Origin: an uncultured Parafilimonas sp.
Lineage (GTDB): Bacteria; Bacteroidota; Bacteroidia; Chitinophagales; Chitinophagaceae
Direction: 5' to 3'
Length of the DNA stretch: 64,000 nucleotides
Assembly (NCBI GenBank): GCA_903882935.1
Contig: CAIRZB010000049.1
Location: 1-64,000, forward strand
Shown here: piece by piece, positions 17,490 to 26,940 of the stretch
How positions within the stretch are numbered: the first letter of the stretch is position 1
Layout: each line of letters opens with the position of its first letter
Program-made: the position numbers and the translations under genes
Notes under the pieces: model-generated
What the model saw: the letters and a program-made list of their open reading frames with translations, nothing else
Told to the model about the DNA's origin: nothing
Database searches by the model: none

Positions 17490-17855
17490 TTAAACAACCG
17501 GTTCTAGCTGCCCCAATTCATCATCCGTAAATATTCTCGACTTTACATAAAACCTTACCCCCAACGGTATTTCTAGGCTAAAGCTGCTACCCCTGCCCCT
17601 TGTTACATCTATTTCCAATTGGGTGTGCTTCCAATACTCAAACTGGTCGCGGGCCATATAAAACTCGCAGCCGCCAATTTCGCCCAGGCAAACATCGCTG
17701 CCGCCGGTTTTAAACTCACCTTTGGTAAAACACATGGGCTGGGATCCATCGCAACAGCCGCCGCTTTGGTGGAACATGAGCGGGCCATTAACGGCTTCCA
17801 GTTTGTGTATTAGGTTTAGCGTGGCCTCGGTGGCAATAACCCGTTTGATTGACAT
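17490..17855 (-). CDS. DUF779 family protein (aldehyde dehydrogenase partner)
   Basis: A 121-residue cytosolic protein of the DUF779 family. It contains HQSGGCCDGSQPMCF with three close cysteines, DVCLGEIGG and FEYWKHTQLEIDVTRGRG, all characteristic. DUF779 genes regularly sit beside AldB/AcoD-type aldehyde dehydrogenases, as here, downstream on the same strand; the role is unknown, and the conserved Cys cluster suggests a metal or redox function. The start is ATG at 17855 (SIKRVIATEATL). The 243-nt gap to the aldehyde dehydrogenase stop is long for an operon and is filled by hairpins. Confidence 0.88.
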   Translation of the reverse strand: MSIKRVIATEATLNLIHKLEAVNGPLMFHQSGGCCDGSQPMCFTKGEFKTGGSDVCLGEIGGCEFYMARDQFEYWKHTQLEIDVTRGRGSSFSLEIPLGVRFYVKSRIFTDDELGQLEPVV

Positions 17856-17882
17856 GGTGTTTTGTATAATAACCAAGAATAC

Positions 17883-18035
17883 AATATTGCTTCGGAACTA
17901 CAAAGTCCTTAAGAGCGGAGTTTTTTTCGCTCCGCGGAACTTCCTGTTCCGTGGCTGCTTTCCGTTGCCTTGGGCAACGATTTTTACGCCGCCTAAGGCG
18001 ACAAAATATTGCTTCGGAACTAGAAGTTCCTGAAG
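17883..18035. repeat. Array of short hairpins flanked by a direct repeat
   Basis: Between the aldehyde dehydrogenase stop and the DUF779 start. Two copies of an approximately 36-nt unit (AATATTGCTTCGGAACTA, then a variable part, then AAGAGCGGAG) begin at 17883 and 18005. Between and inside them lie separate perfect stems: GCGGAG/CTCCGC (17915-17935), CGGAAC/GTTCCG (17935-17951), CGTTGCC/GGCAACG (17963-17979), CGCC/GGCG (17990-18000) and GGAACT/AGTTCC (18016-18030, extended by CTTC/GAAG). Several stems are similar in design but differ in sequence. Confidence 0.75.
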
Positions 18036-18098
18036 AGCGGAGCGAAAAACACCGTGCAACTCCGTGCATTAACTCCTTTAACGCTGTGACCTTAACCG

Positions 18099-19631
18099 CT
18101 AAAAGAAACCCAGCTTGTTTTTGCTGTAAGAAATAAGCATGTTTTTGGTTTGCCTGTAGTGGCTAAGCATCATTTTATGCGTTTCCCTGCCGAAGCCAGA
18201 TTTTTTATAGCCGCCAAACGGTGCATGCGCTGGGTAGGCGTGGTAGCAGTTAACCCACACACGGCCTGCCTGTATGGCGCGCGGCACTTGGTAAAGTTCG
18301 TGCGCGTCGCGCGTCCAAACGCCCGCGCCAAGGCCATACATGGTATCGTTGGCTATAGCAATGGCTTCTTCGGTGGTTTTAAAGGTGGTAACCGATGTTA
18401 CCGGCCCAAATATTTCCTCCTGAAAAATACGCATTTTGTTGTGCCCGCGGAAAATGGTGGGCTTAATATAGTAGCCATGCTCCAACCCGCTGTTCACATG
18501 AAAAGCTTCGCCGCCGCACAATACTTGGGCACCTTCTTGCTTGCCTATTTCAAAATAGCTTAAAATTTTGTTGTACTGGTCTTCACTGGCCTGTGCACCC
18601 ATCATGGTTTCGCCGTCAAGCGGGTTGCCCATTTTTATGGCTTGGGCACGGCGTACCACACGCTCCATAAATTTTTCATAAATGCTTTCATGCACCAAAA
18701 TACGGCTTGGGCAGGTACACACCTCGCCCTGGTTAAGCGCAAACATAACGGCACCTTCAACGGCTTTGTCAAAAAACTCGTCGTCGTGGTCGGCCACCGA
18801 CGCGAAAAAGATGTTGGGGCTTTTACCACCCAGTTCCATCGTAACCGGTATCAGGTTTTCTGCAGCGTACTGCATTATCAACCTGCCGGTAGTTGTTTCG
18901 CCGGTAAAAGCTACTTTGCTAATGCTTTTTGAGGTGGCCAAAGGTTTGCCAGCCTCAATACCAAAGCCGGTAACCACGTTTAATACCCCTGCGGGCAGTA
19001 TGCCGTCAATCAACTCCATAAACACCAACAGGCTGGTAGGGGTTTGTTCGGCGGGTTTTACAACCACGCAGCAGCCAGCGGCAAGGGCGGGCGCTATTTT
19101 CCAAGCGGCCATCAGTAAAGGGAAGTTCCAAGGGATAATTTGGCCCACCACACCAATCGGCTCATGTATTTGCAGGCTCACGGTGGTTTCGTCATGCTCG
19201 CTCATGGTGCCTTCTTCGGCGCGTATCACGCCTGCATAGTAACGAAAGTGGTCAACCACCAGCGGCAAATCGGCCGCACGCGTTTCGCGTATGGCTTTGC
19301 CGTTGTCAACGGTCTCTACCCTAGCAAGGTACTCCAGGTTGTCTTCCACCACTTGGGCAATCTTCAGCAATAGGTTGCTGCGGCTGGCGGCAGCACTTTT
19401 GCTCCATGCCGGAAAGGCGGCCCAGCCCGCGGCTATGGCTTTTTCAATATCCTCCGCGTTGCCGCGGGCGGCTTGTGTAAACACTTTTCCGTCAATGGGG
19501 CTAATGTTGTCAAAATATTCCCCGCTGCTGGGTTTTGTAAACTGGCCATTAATGTAATGGTCGTAGCGGGGCTTAAATTCAGGGCGCGGCACGGCAGTGC
19601 TTGTAGGCGCAGCAATTGTTGCGGTACTCAT
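18099..19631 (-). CDS. NAD(P)-dependent aldehyde dehydrogenase, AldB/AcoD type
   Basis: A 510-residue aldehyde dehydrogenase that oxidises an aldehyde (acetaldehyde-like in this subgroup) to the acid in the cytosol. Visible signatures: [20 protein letters not shown] and [11 protein letters not shown] for cofactor binding, FTGETTTGR, the general-base glutamate in [12 protein letters not shown], and the nucleophilic cysteine region [26 protein letters not shown] ends the domain. It is accompanied by a DUF779 gene downstream and a divergent AraC regulator upstream, the usual neighbourhood of inducible AcoD/AldB enzymes. ATG at 19631 is preferred; ATG at 19640 adds three residues. Natural substrate not determinable. 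Confidence 0.93.
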   Translation of the reverse strand: MSTATIAAPTSTAVPRPEFKPRYDHYINGQFTKPSSGEYFDNISPIDGKVFTQAARGNAEDIEKAIAAGWAAFPAWSKSAAASRSNLLLKIAQVVEDNLEYLARVETVDNGKAIRETRAADLPLVVDHFRYYAGVIRAEEGTMSEHDETTVSLQIHEPIGVVGQIIPWNFPLLMAAWKIAPALAAGCCVVVKPAEQTPTSLLVFMELIDGILPAGVLNVVTGFGIEAGKPLATSKSISKVAFTGETTTGRLIMQYAAENLIPVTMELGGKSPNIFFASVADHDDEFFDKAVEGAVMFALNQGEVCTCPSRILVHESIYEKFMERVVRRAQAIKMGNPLDGETMMGAQASEDQYNKILSYFEIGKQEGAQVLCGGEAFHVNSGLEHGYYIKPTIFRGHNKMRIFQEEIFGPVTSVTTFKTTEEAIAIANDTMYGLGAGVWTRDAHELYQVPRAIQAGRVWVNCYHAYPAHAPFGGYKKSGFGRETHKMMLSHYRQTKNMLISYSKNKLGFF

Positions 19632-19898
19632 ATGGGGCAATGTTTTTTAATTAAACAATGCCGTAAAGGTTTTATTAAATACGGATACAAATGTTGAAAA
19701 TCGTATTAAAAAATAGCACGATTGTACCTTTTGTTTCCGCCGGTGGGCCAAACGTGCTACCTTGGCTACAGTAAATGTTACCGTATTAATGCTGTGAGGC
19801 TGATTGTGAAGACACAACCAGTGGCGGACGCCGGGATTTGTGTCGTCACAAATCCACCAAGGCCGAAATGTTACCTGTACACTTTTAACGATTGCGCC

Positions 19899-20819
19899 AT
19901 GCCTGCAAACGCCTTATTGGAGCCGATTGCCTTAACGCACCCCAACAGCCTGCAAACGCTGGTGGAAAACCGCCGCATTTTTAACTTGCACAACTGCGAG
20001 CTTAACATATTTGAGTCGTACCAGCAGGCCTACCGTGTGCCGCTTACTTTTAACGACTTGGTGGTTACTAGCATGGTGCGCGGCAAAAAAATTATGCACC
20101 TGTTTAACGACCCGGCGTTTGACTACCTGCCCGGCGAAACCGTGATTGTGCCTGCGAACGAGACAATGATTATTGACTTTCCCGAGGCGCAGGCCCATAA
20201 CCCCACCCAGTGCATTGCCCTAGCCGTGGACGCGCAATATGTAAACAACACCGTTAATTACCTGAACGAGCATCACCATAACCCCGGCGAGCGCTTTAAC
20301 TGGCAACTGCAGTTTAACCAATACCATTTTGATAACGACACAGAAATTACGGCGCTGATAAACAAATTAATTCGTGTATGCAGCAGCGGCGACAAGGCAA
20401 AAAACATTTACGCCGACCTTAACCTGAAAGAACTGCTGATACGCCTGGTGCAAAGCCAGCACTTGGAACAGGTAACCAAGGAAGCCAATGCCGACAGCAA
20501 CAAAGGCCGCCGCCAGTTTGTGCTGCATTATATACACGAACACCTTACCCACAAAATACAGGTTGACGAGCTGTGCCGCAAAGCCTACCTTAGCCGCAAC
20601 GCCTTTTTTAAATGGTTTAAACAGCAGTTTGGCATTACCCCGCTTGACTATGTAAACAACGAACGCATAAAGCTGGCCAAACAACTGCTGGCTGAAAACC
20701 GCCACACCATCAGCCAAATTAGCGCCCACTGCGGCTTTAGCGACGTGAACTATTTTGTACGCCTGTTTAAGAAGGTTGAAGGGATAACGCCGGGGGCATA
20801 TAAGGGGTGTATGGATTGA
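19899..20819 (+). CDS. AraC-family regulator, likely of the aldehyde dehydrogenase
   Basis: A 306-residue regulator. An N-terminal AraC-type sensing domain (YLPGETVIVPANETMIIDFP) is followed by a linker and a C-terminal double helix-turn-helix: VDELCRKAYLSRNAFFKWFK then HTISQISAHCGFSDVNYFVR and RLFKKVEGITPGAYK. The frame extends upstream to 19722, but ATG at 19899 begins the recognisable N-terminus (PANALLEPIALTHPNSLQTL). It is divergent from the aldehyde dehydrogenase across about 260 nt, so it probably activates that gene in response to the aldehyde; this is inferred from context. Confidence 0.88.
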   Translation: MPANALLEPIALTHPNSLQTLVENRRIFNLHNCELNIFESYQQAYRVPLTFNDLVVTSMVRGKKIMHLFNDPAFDYLPGETVIVPANETMIIDFPEAQAHNPTQCIALAVDAQYVNNTVNYLNEHHHNPGERFNWQLQFNQYHFDNDTEITALINKLIRVCSSGDKAKNIYADLNLKELLIRLVQSQHLEQVTKEANADSNKGRRQFVLHYIHEHLTHKIQVDELCRKAYLSRNAFFKWFKQQFGITPLDYVNNERIKLAKQLLAENRHTISQISAHCGFSDVNYFVRLFKKVEGITPGAYKGCMD

Positions 20820-20829
20820 GGCTTATTGC

Positions 20830-20837
20830 TATATTTG
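20830..20837 (+). promoter_or_regulatory. -7 promoter box of the lipoprotein gene
   Basis: TATATTTG fits TAnnTTTG exactly and lies 22 nt before the ATG at 20860. No good -33 element at the expected spacing. Confidence 0.5.
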
Positions 20838-20859
20838 GTAGCACAAACTAAAACCCCGC

Positions 20860-21402
20860 ATGTTAAAAAGAATAATTATAATACTATCAACCATTGCATG
20901 TTTGGCGAGCTGCTGGAAAACCAACATGCCCAATAACGAAAACCGACTAAGCTCAATTCCTTCAGCACTTGACACATCTACCATTGCAATACTCCCTTAT
21001 GACACTACAGATTCTTGGGTTTTTAAAGACGTTAAACCAACAAGCCTTACAAACAACGACCTTGAATTTATTGAAACCACTTTGACTGTTGCGTGGAAGG
21101 AATACGTCTTGGCAGAGGAAAAAAAATTAGAAGAGTTTAATGCGAAGCATCCTGAATATAGGCTTAAGCATCACAAAGAAGACTTCGCCATTGACCTTAA
21201 AAAATACAAACGGCAGTATATTGCCATTTTAGATAGCAATGGAGAAAAGGAAGTTTGGGTGAATTGTTTTTGTGCTTTTACTGGCGAAAGTTGGAAAAAA
21301 GAGATAGTGTTTGTTGATGACGGAGGTGCTTGTTATTTTAACGTGAAAATAAACTTGACCAACGGCAAATACTATGATTTTATGGTGAATGCAGTGGGGT
21401 GA
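20860..21402 (+). CDS. Hypothetical lipoprotein
   Basis: A 180-residue protein with a lipoprotein signal: KRIIIILSTIACLASC, lipobox L-A-S-C with the modified Cys at about residue 18. The mature part has a Lys/Glu-rich stretch (EYVLAEEKKLEEFNAKHPEY) and a C-terminal strand region with VNCFCAFTGESWKKEIVFVDDGGACYFNVKI split by short turns. No family recognised. It has its own promoter box 22 nt upstream and is followed after 48 nt by the VOC gene. Confidence 0.75.
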   Translation: MLKRIIIILSTIACLASCWKTNMPNNENRLSSIPSALDTSTIAILPYDTTDSWVFKDVKPTSLTNNDLEFIETTLTVAWKEYVLAEEKKLEEFNAKHPEYRLKHHKEDFAIDLKKYKRQYIAILDSNGEKEVWVNCFCAFTGESWKKEIVFVDDGGACYFNVKINLTNGKYYDFMVNAVG

Positions 21403-21450
21403 TAAAATTAATTAGCTATCCTTGAAACAATCAAATTATAAAACCTGACC

Positions 21451-21801
21451 ATGTACCAAGCCATTCGCCTCAGCCCGATGATACCATCCTACAACATAGC
21501 GGAAACGGTGTTATTTTTCCAGGATCTGCTAGGTTTTAGCACATTGATGATCACCGGTACCTATGCTATTTTGCAAAAAAACAACCACACTATACATATT
21601 TTGCCCGCCGGTGATATTGGCGAAATGGAATTTTATTTGGAGGTGGATGATGTAGACGCGCTATGGGCATCTATTATAGACAAGTTAGACGGAATTAAAC
21701 ACAAAGCACCCTTTAACCGCGAATATGGCATGCGGGAAATACACTTGATTATCCCCCAAACAAAAACATTGCTTTTTATTGGGCAAGTGATAGGCAACTA
21801 G
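21451..21801 (+). CDS. VOC/glyoxalase-fold protein
   Basis: A 116-residue protein with the vicinal-oxygen-chelate fold pattern: SPMIPSYNIAETVLFFQDLL (first beta-alpha unit), GTYAILQKNNHTIHIL, then EMEFYLEVDDVDALWASIID and a closing REIHLIIPQTKTLLFIGQ. This is one VOC module, so it would act as a dimer. Such proteins include glyoxalases, bleomycin/fosfomycin resistance proteins and dioxygenases; metal ligands cannot be assigned with confidence here and the C-terminal Glu of active enzymes is not obvious. Role unknown. Confidence 0.75.
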   Translation: MYQAIRLSPMIPSYNIAETVLFFQDLLGFSTLMITGTYAILQKNNHTIHILPAGDIGEMEFYLEVDDVDALWASIIDKLDGIKHKAPFNREYGMREIHLIIPQTKTLLFIGQVIGN

Positions 21802-21810
21802 CTATTCCCG

Positions 21811-21818
21811 TAGCTTTG
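21811..21818 (+). promoter_or_regulatory. -7 promoter box of the L-serine dehydratase gene
   Basis: TAGCTTTG, followed by C, matches TAnnTTTG and lies 16 nt upstream of the ATG at 21835. It overlaps the 3' flank of the VOC gene, so the dehydratase can be transcribed separately. Confidence 0.55.
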
Positions 21819-21834
21819 CCCTACAATCATTCCT

Positions 21835-23262
21835 ATGCCACACGAAGCCATATCGGTGTTTGACATGTTAAAAATAGGCGTAGGCCCCAGCAGCAGCCAT
21901 ACCTTGGGGCCATGGCGTGCCGCCCAACGTTTTGCAGGCATGCTTAACAGCCGTTTTGGCGTGGCAAACATTACCCAAGTAACCGTGCTACTGTATGGTT
22001 CGCTGGCGAAAACCGGCAAGGGACACGGCACCGACGTGGCGGTGATGCTTGGCTTATGCGGCGAGGACCCCGTTACCGTTGACGTGGACAGCATCCAAGC
22101 GAAAATTACTCGCATCGGGCTTGATAAAACCTTACCCCTAAACAATGAAGCAAACATACCGTTTAACCCGGTGGAGAACGTGCAGTTTCTGTTTACGGAA
22201 AGCCTACCCTTCCACCCCAACGGACTTACATTTTTAGCCACGGTAAACAACGGCGACAACATCAGCGAAACCTACTACTCCATAGGCGGCGGCTTTGTGG
22301 TAAAGGAGGGCGAGAAAAACAGCGGCGGCAGCCAGGTTGACCTACCCTTTCCCATCAACACGGCCGGCGACCTGCTGCATTGGTGTATTAAAACCGGGCT
22401 ACCTATCAACGAAGTGGTTCTTGAAAACGAATGCGCTTGGCGCAGCGAGGTGGAAACCCGCGCCGGTGTAGTAAAAATATGGCATACCATGCGCGACTGC
22501 ATTTACCGGGGCTGCCACCGCCAGGGCGAGCTGCCGGGCGGCTTGAACGTGCGCCGCCGTGCCTTTGAGCTGAACAAAAAACTTTCGGCCGGCAGGCTGT
22601 ACCACGATTATGCCAGTTGGGTTGCGGCCATACAGGCAGGCGGCCAGCAGTTTAACTATATTTTGGACTGGGTGAGCTGTTTTGCACTGGCCGTTAACGA
22701 GGAAAATGCCTCATTCGGGCGGGTGGTAACCGCCCCTACCAATGGCGCGGCCGGCGTTATACCCGCGGTGCTGCAGTACTTTATTGCCTTTTGCAGCGGC
22801 CATGACGAAGACAAAATTGTACGGTTTTTACTAACCGCCAGCGAAATTGGCAGCATCTTTAAAAAAGAGGCCACCATCTCCGCCGCAATGGGCGGGTGCC
22901 AGGCCGAAATTGGGGTATCATCCGCCATGGCAGCGGCGGCATTAACGGAAAGCCTTGGCGGCACCCAAAAGCAGGCCCTGATGGCCGCAGAGATAGCGAT
23001 GGAACACCACCTGGGCCTTACCTGCGACCCTATAGGCGGGCTTGTGCAAATACCCTGCATCGAACGCAACACCATGGGTGCCATTAAAGCCATAACGGCC
23101 AGCCAGCTGGCATTGCAAAGCGCGCCAGACTACGCCAGGGTATCGCTAGACAAAGTGATTAAAACCATGTGGCAAACCGCCATTGACATGAACAGCAAGT
23201 ACAAAGAAACCGCAGAAGCCGGCCTGGCCGTGCAGGTGCCGCTGGGTTTGAAGGAGTGCTAG
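21835..23262 (+). CDS. sdaA: L-serine ammonia-lyase, iron-sulfur, single chain
   Basis: A 475-residue cytosolic enzyme that deaminates L-serine to pyruvate with a 4Fe-4S cluster. The beta-type N-terminal domain starts [20 protein letters not shown] (the conserved 'GPSSSHT' motif) and the alpha-type catalytic half contains [36 protein letters not shown] and [20 protein letters not shown], which supply the three cluster cysteines. Length fits the fused SdaA/SdaB form. Transcribed from its own promoter box. A MITE-like element follows directly. Confidence 0.95.
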   Translation: MPHEAISVFDMLKIGVGPSSSHTLGPWRAAQRFAGMLNSRFGVANITQVTVLLYGSLAKTGKGHGTDVAVMLGLCGEDPVTVDVDSIQAKITRIGLDKTLPLNNEANIPFNPVENVQFLFTESLPFHPNGLTFLATVNNGDNISETYYSIGGGFVVKEGEKNSGGSQVDLPFPINTAGDLLHWCIKTGLPINEVVLENECAWRSEVETRAGVVKIWHTMRDCIYRGCHRQGELPGGLNVRRRAFELNKKLSAGRLYHDYASWVAAIQAGGQQFNYILDWVSCFALAVNEENASFGRVVTAPTNGAAGVIPAVLQYFIAFCSGHDEDKIVRFLLTASEIGSIFKKEATISAAMGGCQAEIGVSSAMAAAALTESLGGTQKQALMAAEIAMEHHLGLTCDPIGGLVQIPCIERNTMGAIKAITASQLALQSAPDYARVSLDKVIKTMWQTAIDMNSKYKETAEAGLAVQVPLGLKEC

Positions 23263-23289
23263 TTGGTGCGATTTGGTTTTGTTTAACAC

Positions 23290-23496
23290 AAGTATTTCTA
23301 CTTTGACAAAGTATTTTTGATAGTACCTTTTTTTCTTGGCGGCTTGGTGTCTTTGCGCGATATAACATCTTTGGTTCCGCCAAACGCGGAGTTATTTTTC
23401 GCACAAAGACACTAAGGTGCTATTGGCCTGAGTAATATTCAACAAAATTTGAGTTTTCTTTAGGGCCATATTGAAAGTGTCAAAGTAGAAGTATTC
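23290..23496. repeat. MITE-like palindromic element
   Basis: About 207 nt between sdaA and the ATPase-LuxR gene. The ends carry TTCTACTTTGACA (23296-23308) and its exact inverse TGTCAAAGTAGAA (23478-23490), with partial extension outward. Inside, CTTGGTGTCTTTGCGC (23343-23358) pairs with GCACAAAGACACTAAG (23401-23416) at 14 of 16 positions, and a third stem TCCGC/GCGGA sits at 23376-23390. No coding frame of note. The nested inverted repeats and lack of a gene suggest a non-autonomous element or a structured repeat. Confidence 0.7.
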
Positions 23497-23535
23497 AAAT
23501 GATGCTAATTGCCATCTACAACATCCTTAAATTTA

Positions 23536-26160
23536 TTACACCAACTTTTCGGGTTCTTGGGGATGAATAATGTTAAGTTTAAGCGCATTGCGTACTGCCT
23601 GTATGCGTGTTTTAGCCTCCAACTTAAACAACAGGCTGGTAATATGGCGGTCCACCGTTTTGGCAGAAATATACAGCCTGGCGGCAATTTCTTTGTTTTG
23701 AAGGCCCTCTTGCAACAGTTGCAGCACTTCCACCTCCCGGCCTGTTAGCGAGGCAATGTTTTCCCCGGTGGATTTGCGGACACCGCGCGGTATTTTCTTT
23801 ATGCCTGCAGCCCGCATATCCTGTTTAAGTTTCTCGCTTACCACTATAGCCCCCAGTTTTTGCATAATGGCCATGGCTGCCCTTTTATCCTCCTCGTCGC
23901 CTTCAAAAAGTGCCATAGCATAGTTATAAGGGCAACTTGTGCAGTGCCATACGGCTGCTGTTTTCTGCGCACTGGCCATATCCTCCAATAAATTCCCATT
24001 CTTTACCGGGGCCAGTGGTAAGTTTTGCAGCCTTGCCTTTTGCAGCCAAAAAGCTAGTTCATTGTATTCCATGGTGTTGCCATGCAGGGCAACAAGCTGC
24101 GTTATGCTGTCAAGCTCGTTTGTTGTAATTACAGGCATGCCAGTTAGCCACTCATACTCCAGCATAGCACAGGCCACAGGCAACATCCGCTGTAATTCAA
24201 ACGCATCCATAGCCATTGCCTGGGCCTGTTTTAGTAATGCCTCCACGCCTTCCCCGCCTGTTCTCATTTTTACGGCAGCAATAACTGTTAACAAATTTAT
24301 TTTATTAATGGGGGGTTGCCCTTCGTTTTTTAGGAGTGCTTCAGCAATACCGCAGGCTTCCTGCCAGTTGCCGTTCTCAAGCTTCAACCTGGCCATGCAG
24401 GAAAGCATATAATTGGTCCAGGAGTCAAGGTTTCTTTCCTCGCAGTAACGGATACCCTCGTCCAGTATCGCTTCTGCATATACATAATCCTTTATATCAA
24501 TACCGGTGCTGCCCAGGTTGGTATAGGCGCGTGCCACATGCTCGTGGTAGGCGTTTCTGGTGGCTATTGCTAAGCTTTGTTGCAATAGGTCTTTTCCCTT
24601 TTGCATAAAAGTAGCAGTGCGCATGTACGTTCTGCCAATGTTATTCATTGCGTGGCTAACTACTTCATCATCACCTATCGCCTTTGCCACTGCAAGCGCT
24701 TTTTCACCCCATAATATACATTCTTCATCTTGGTAAGACAGCATTTTAAGCTGTGCCATATTGCTGTATGCCATCGCCTTAGCCCTTGAGGATGGCTGGC
24801 CGTCAAGTAATTCAACTGCCTGCTGGCCAAACTGCTCGGCGTTTTTACGGTGGCCCTCAAACCACCATAAGCGGCTTAAAAAACGCAGGCTGTTACCTGT
24901 ATTTTCAATGTCATTTTTTGCCTGCCATAAGGCAAGTGCTTTGGCGGTGTAAACAATGGCTTCTTTGGTTTGGTTGGTTAAATAACATTCGTAGGCATAG
25001 TGTTCGTACAATTGCACCAGCACAGCGGCATCGGCCCCCTGGCTATATTCTATGGCAGAATAATAGAGCTTTGCGGCTTCAATATGGGCGCCTACCGCTG
25101 CCGCTTGCTTGGCCGCCAAAGGGGCAAATTGTATAACAACATTGTACAACTGAGCATTTTTAGCATGGTGTATTATTCTTTCTGTGCCGTTTTCTCCATC
25201 AAAATGCGCGAGAAACAGCTCGAGCAACAGCTTATTAAACAACGTTCTGGCCGAGGGCGATAACGATGCCTCTATAGTACGCCGGTACAACTCATGCTTA
25301 AAAAACAACAACCCGTTTTTAAGAATAAGTATGCCCGCTTCAAGCGTTTGCGCAATGGCCGCCGTATACTGGGGGTTTATTTCTTCAAGAAAGGCTATTT
25401 CTAACCCGCCGGGGGGCAAACTCAATAGCTGCCACGCCTGTTTTGTTTCTGCATCCTGCCGGTCATAAACAGACAAAATGGAGTCTTTAATATTATCGGG
25501 TATGCCGGGGCTGTAACTAGCCAATATTTCATTTACATAAAAGGGGTTGCCGCCGGTTATTGCGTAAACATCAGCACCACTGCTACCTTTAACGGCCGCC
25601 ATTTTCTCCACTGCCGCGCGGGAAAAAGGCGTAAGCAGCAGGCGGGTAAACGCATCTGGCTGCAACTGGCCAAGCAGGTGCTTCAACGGGTGGCGGGCAT
25701 TAATTTCATCGTTGCGGCAGGTAAGTATAAACAAACACCTTAATTGGGTTATACGGCGCCCCAGAAATTTTATAAAATCAAGTGTGGCTTCATCCGCCCA
25801 GTGAATATCTTCAAATACAATAATGGTGGTTTCCTTTTCAATGCTCAAGGCGTAAAACAAGCGGGCAAACAACCCGGCCCTATCCTCAATGCCCGAGGCA
25901 TTGGCCTGTAATACTCCTGGGTTAATTTGCCAGGCTATATCGTAAACGGCAGCCAAGGGCCGTGGTGTAAACAGCGCGTCGCAAGTGCCATAATAAATTT
26001 TGCAGGTAGCAGTTTTATCGCGGCAAAACTCCCTTACCAACGATGTTTTGCCGATGCCAGCCTCGCCGCCCACATATACACAATGGCCCTCCCCTGCTGC
26101 GGCAGGCTTAAACCTGGCATTAAGTAAAGCCAAAAAACCATCCCGTTCTGTAAGCTGCAT
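23536..26160 (-). CDS. Large ATP-binding LuxR-family regulator (MalT/LAL-like)
   Basis: An 874-residue regulator of the LAL type. The N-terminal AAA/STAND ATPase has Walker A GGEAGIGKTSL (residues about 31-41) and Walker B TIIVFEDIHWADE. A long alpha-helical middle with TPR-like repeats follows, for example RNAEQFGQQAVELLDGQP and AKAMAYSNMAQLKMLSYQDE. The C-terminal LuxR helix-turn-helix is LTGREVEVLQLLQEGLQNKE then IAARLYISAKTVDRHITSLL. Such proteins bind a small ligand, oligomerise with ATP and activate transcription. The start is ATG at 26160; the longer frame adds 19 unlikely residues. It is divergent, across 126 nt, from a DUF4242 gene, its likely target. Inducer unknown. Confidence 0.9.
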   Translation of the reverse strand: MQLTERDGFLALLNARFKPAAAGEGHCVYVGGEAGIGKTSLVREFCRDKTATCKIYYGTCDALFTPRPLAAVYDIAWQINPGVLQANASGIEDRAGLFARLFYALSIEKETTIIVFEDIHWADEATLDFIKFLGRRITQLRCLFILTCRNDEINARHPLKHLLGQLQPDAFTRLLLTPFSRAAVEKMAAVKGSSGADVYAITGGNPFYVNEILASYSPGIPDNIKDSILSVYDRQDAETKQAWQLLSLPPGGLEIAFLEEINPQYTAAIAQTLEAGILILKNGLLFFKHELYRRTIEASLSPSARTLFNKLLLELFLAHFDGENGTERIIHHAKNAQLYNVVIQFAPLAAKQAAAVGAHIEAAKLYYSAIEYSQGADAAVLVQLYEHYAYECYLTNQTKEAIVYTAKALALWQAKNDIENTGNSLRFLSRLWWFEGHRKNAEQFGQQAVELLDGQPSSRAKAMAYSNMAQLKMLSYQDEECILWGEKALAVAKAIGDDEVVSHAMNNIGRTYMRTATFMQKGKDLLQQSLAIATRNAYHEHVARAYTNLGSTGIDIKDYVYAEAILDEGIRYCEERNLDSWTNYMLSCMARLKLENGNWQEACGIAEALLKNEGQPPINKINLLTVIAAVKMRTGGEGVEALLKQAQAMAMDAFELQRMLPVACAMLEYEWLTGMPVITTNELDSITQLVALHGNTMEYNELAFWLQKARLQNLPLAPVKNGNLLEDMASAQKTAAVWHCTSCPYNYAMALFEGDEEDKRAAMAIMQKLGAIVVSEKLKQDMRAAGIKKIPRGVRKSTGENIASLTGREVEVLQLLQEGLQNKEIAARLYISAKTVDRHITSLLFKLEAKTRIQAVRNALKLNIIHPQEPEKLV

Positions 26161-26286
26161 GCAATACTGTTTGTAAAATGGAGCAAACCCAACTGCAATA
26201 TGGGGTAAACCTCCCATATAATTTGCGTTTATTGGGTGTTGTTTTGCGTATAAATGTTATAACAATTATTCAAAACGATTATTTTT

Positions 26287-26940
26287 ATGAAAATGACTAT
26301 CCGTTTTACCGCATTGGTTGCCGCCTTTTTAACAGCAACAACGGTTAATGCCCAACAATCAGCCCCGGCTACTGCACAAGTTACAACATCCACGTTTGCA
26401 GGTAACAAACCGTCGGCAGATAATCTCTATATGGATGTACACCATTTTGGCCCCGGCAAGGTAACAGCGGCGGCCGTGGCAGAGGCCCACGCAAAAGACT
26501 TGGCCACAGAAGGTAATTTTGGCGTGCATTTTCTAAAATATTGGGTGGATGAAAAAAAAGGGTTGGTGTATTGCCTCTCCACCGCGCCAGACAGTGCTGC
26601 TATTGTAAATACCCATGCCAAAGCGCATGGCATGCTGCCTGAAAATGTTTACCTGGTAACAGATGGCAAACAGGCGAAAGTAAAAGGCAACAACAATTTT
26701 TATTTAGATGTACACGAGCTTGGCAGCGTATCAGCAACAGATGTTGCAGCGGCCCATAAAAAAGACTTGGACACTGAAAAAAAATATGGCGTAAATTTCA
26801 TCAACTACTGGGTAAATGAGAAACAAGGCGTTGTAATGTGTTTATCGCAAGCGCCAGATTCCTCTGCCGTAATTAATACCCATAAAGATGCGCACGGGTT
26901 ATTACCTGCCTATATTGGGCAGGTGGTACAAAACCGCTAG
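26287..26940 (+). CDS. Exported protein with two tandem DUF4242 repeats
   Basis: A 217-residue protein with a signal peptide (FTALVAAFLTATTVNA, cleavage before QQS). The mature part is two homologous copies of a DUF4242/SCO4226-type unit: residues about 47-121 (LYMDVHHFGPGKVTAAAVAE, HFLKYWVDEKKGLVYCLSTA, HAKAHGMLP) and 138-212 (FYLDVHELGSVSATDVAAAH, NFINYWVNEKQGVVMCLSQA, HKDAHGLLP). The family includes a nickel-binding actinobacterial protein, and each copy keeps several His residues and one Cys. Such units often occur fused with or next to ATPase-LuxR/cyclase regulators, as here. Could be a metal- or ligand-binding periplasmic protein; not shown. Confidence 0.82.
   Translation: MKMTIRFTALVAAFLTATTVNAQQSAPATAQVTTSTFAGNKPSADNLYMDVHHFGPGKVTAAAVAEAHAKDLATEGNFGVHFLKYWVDEKKGLVYCLSTAPDSAAIVNTHAKAHGMLPENVYLVTDGKQAKVKGNNNFYLDVHELGSVSATDVAAAHKKDLDTEKKYGVNFINYWVNEKQGVVMCLSQAPDSSAVINTHKDAHGLLPAYIGQVVQNR

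Noticed and set aside
17883-18035. CRISPR-like array
   Set aside because: Only two copies of the longer unit, no regular spacers, no cas genes; the pattern is of hairpins, not of repeats and spacers.
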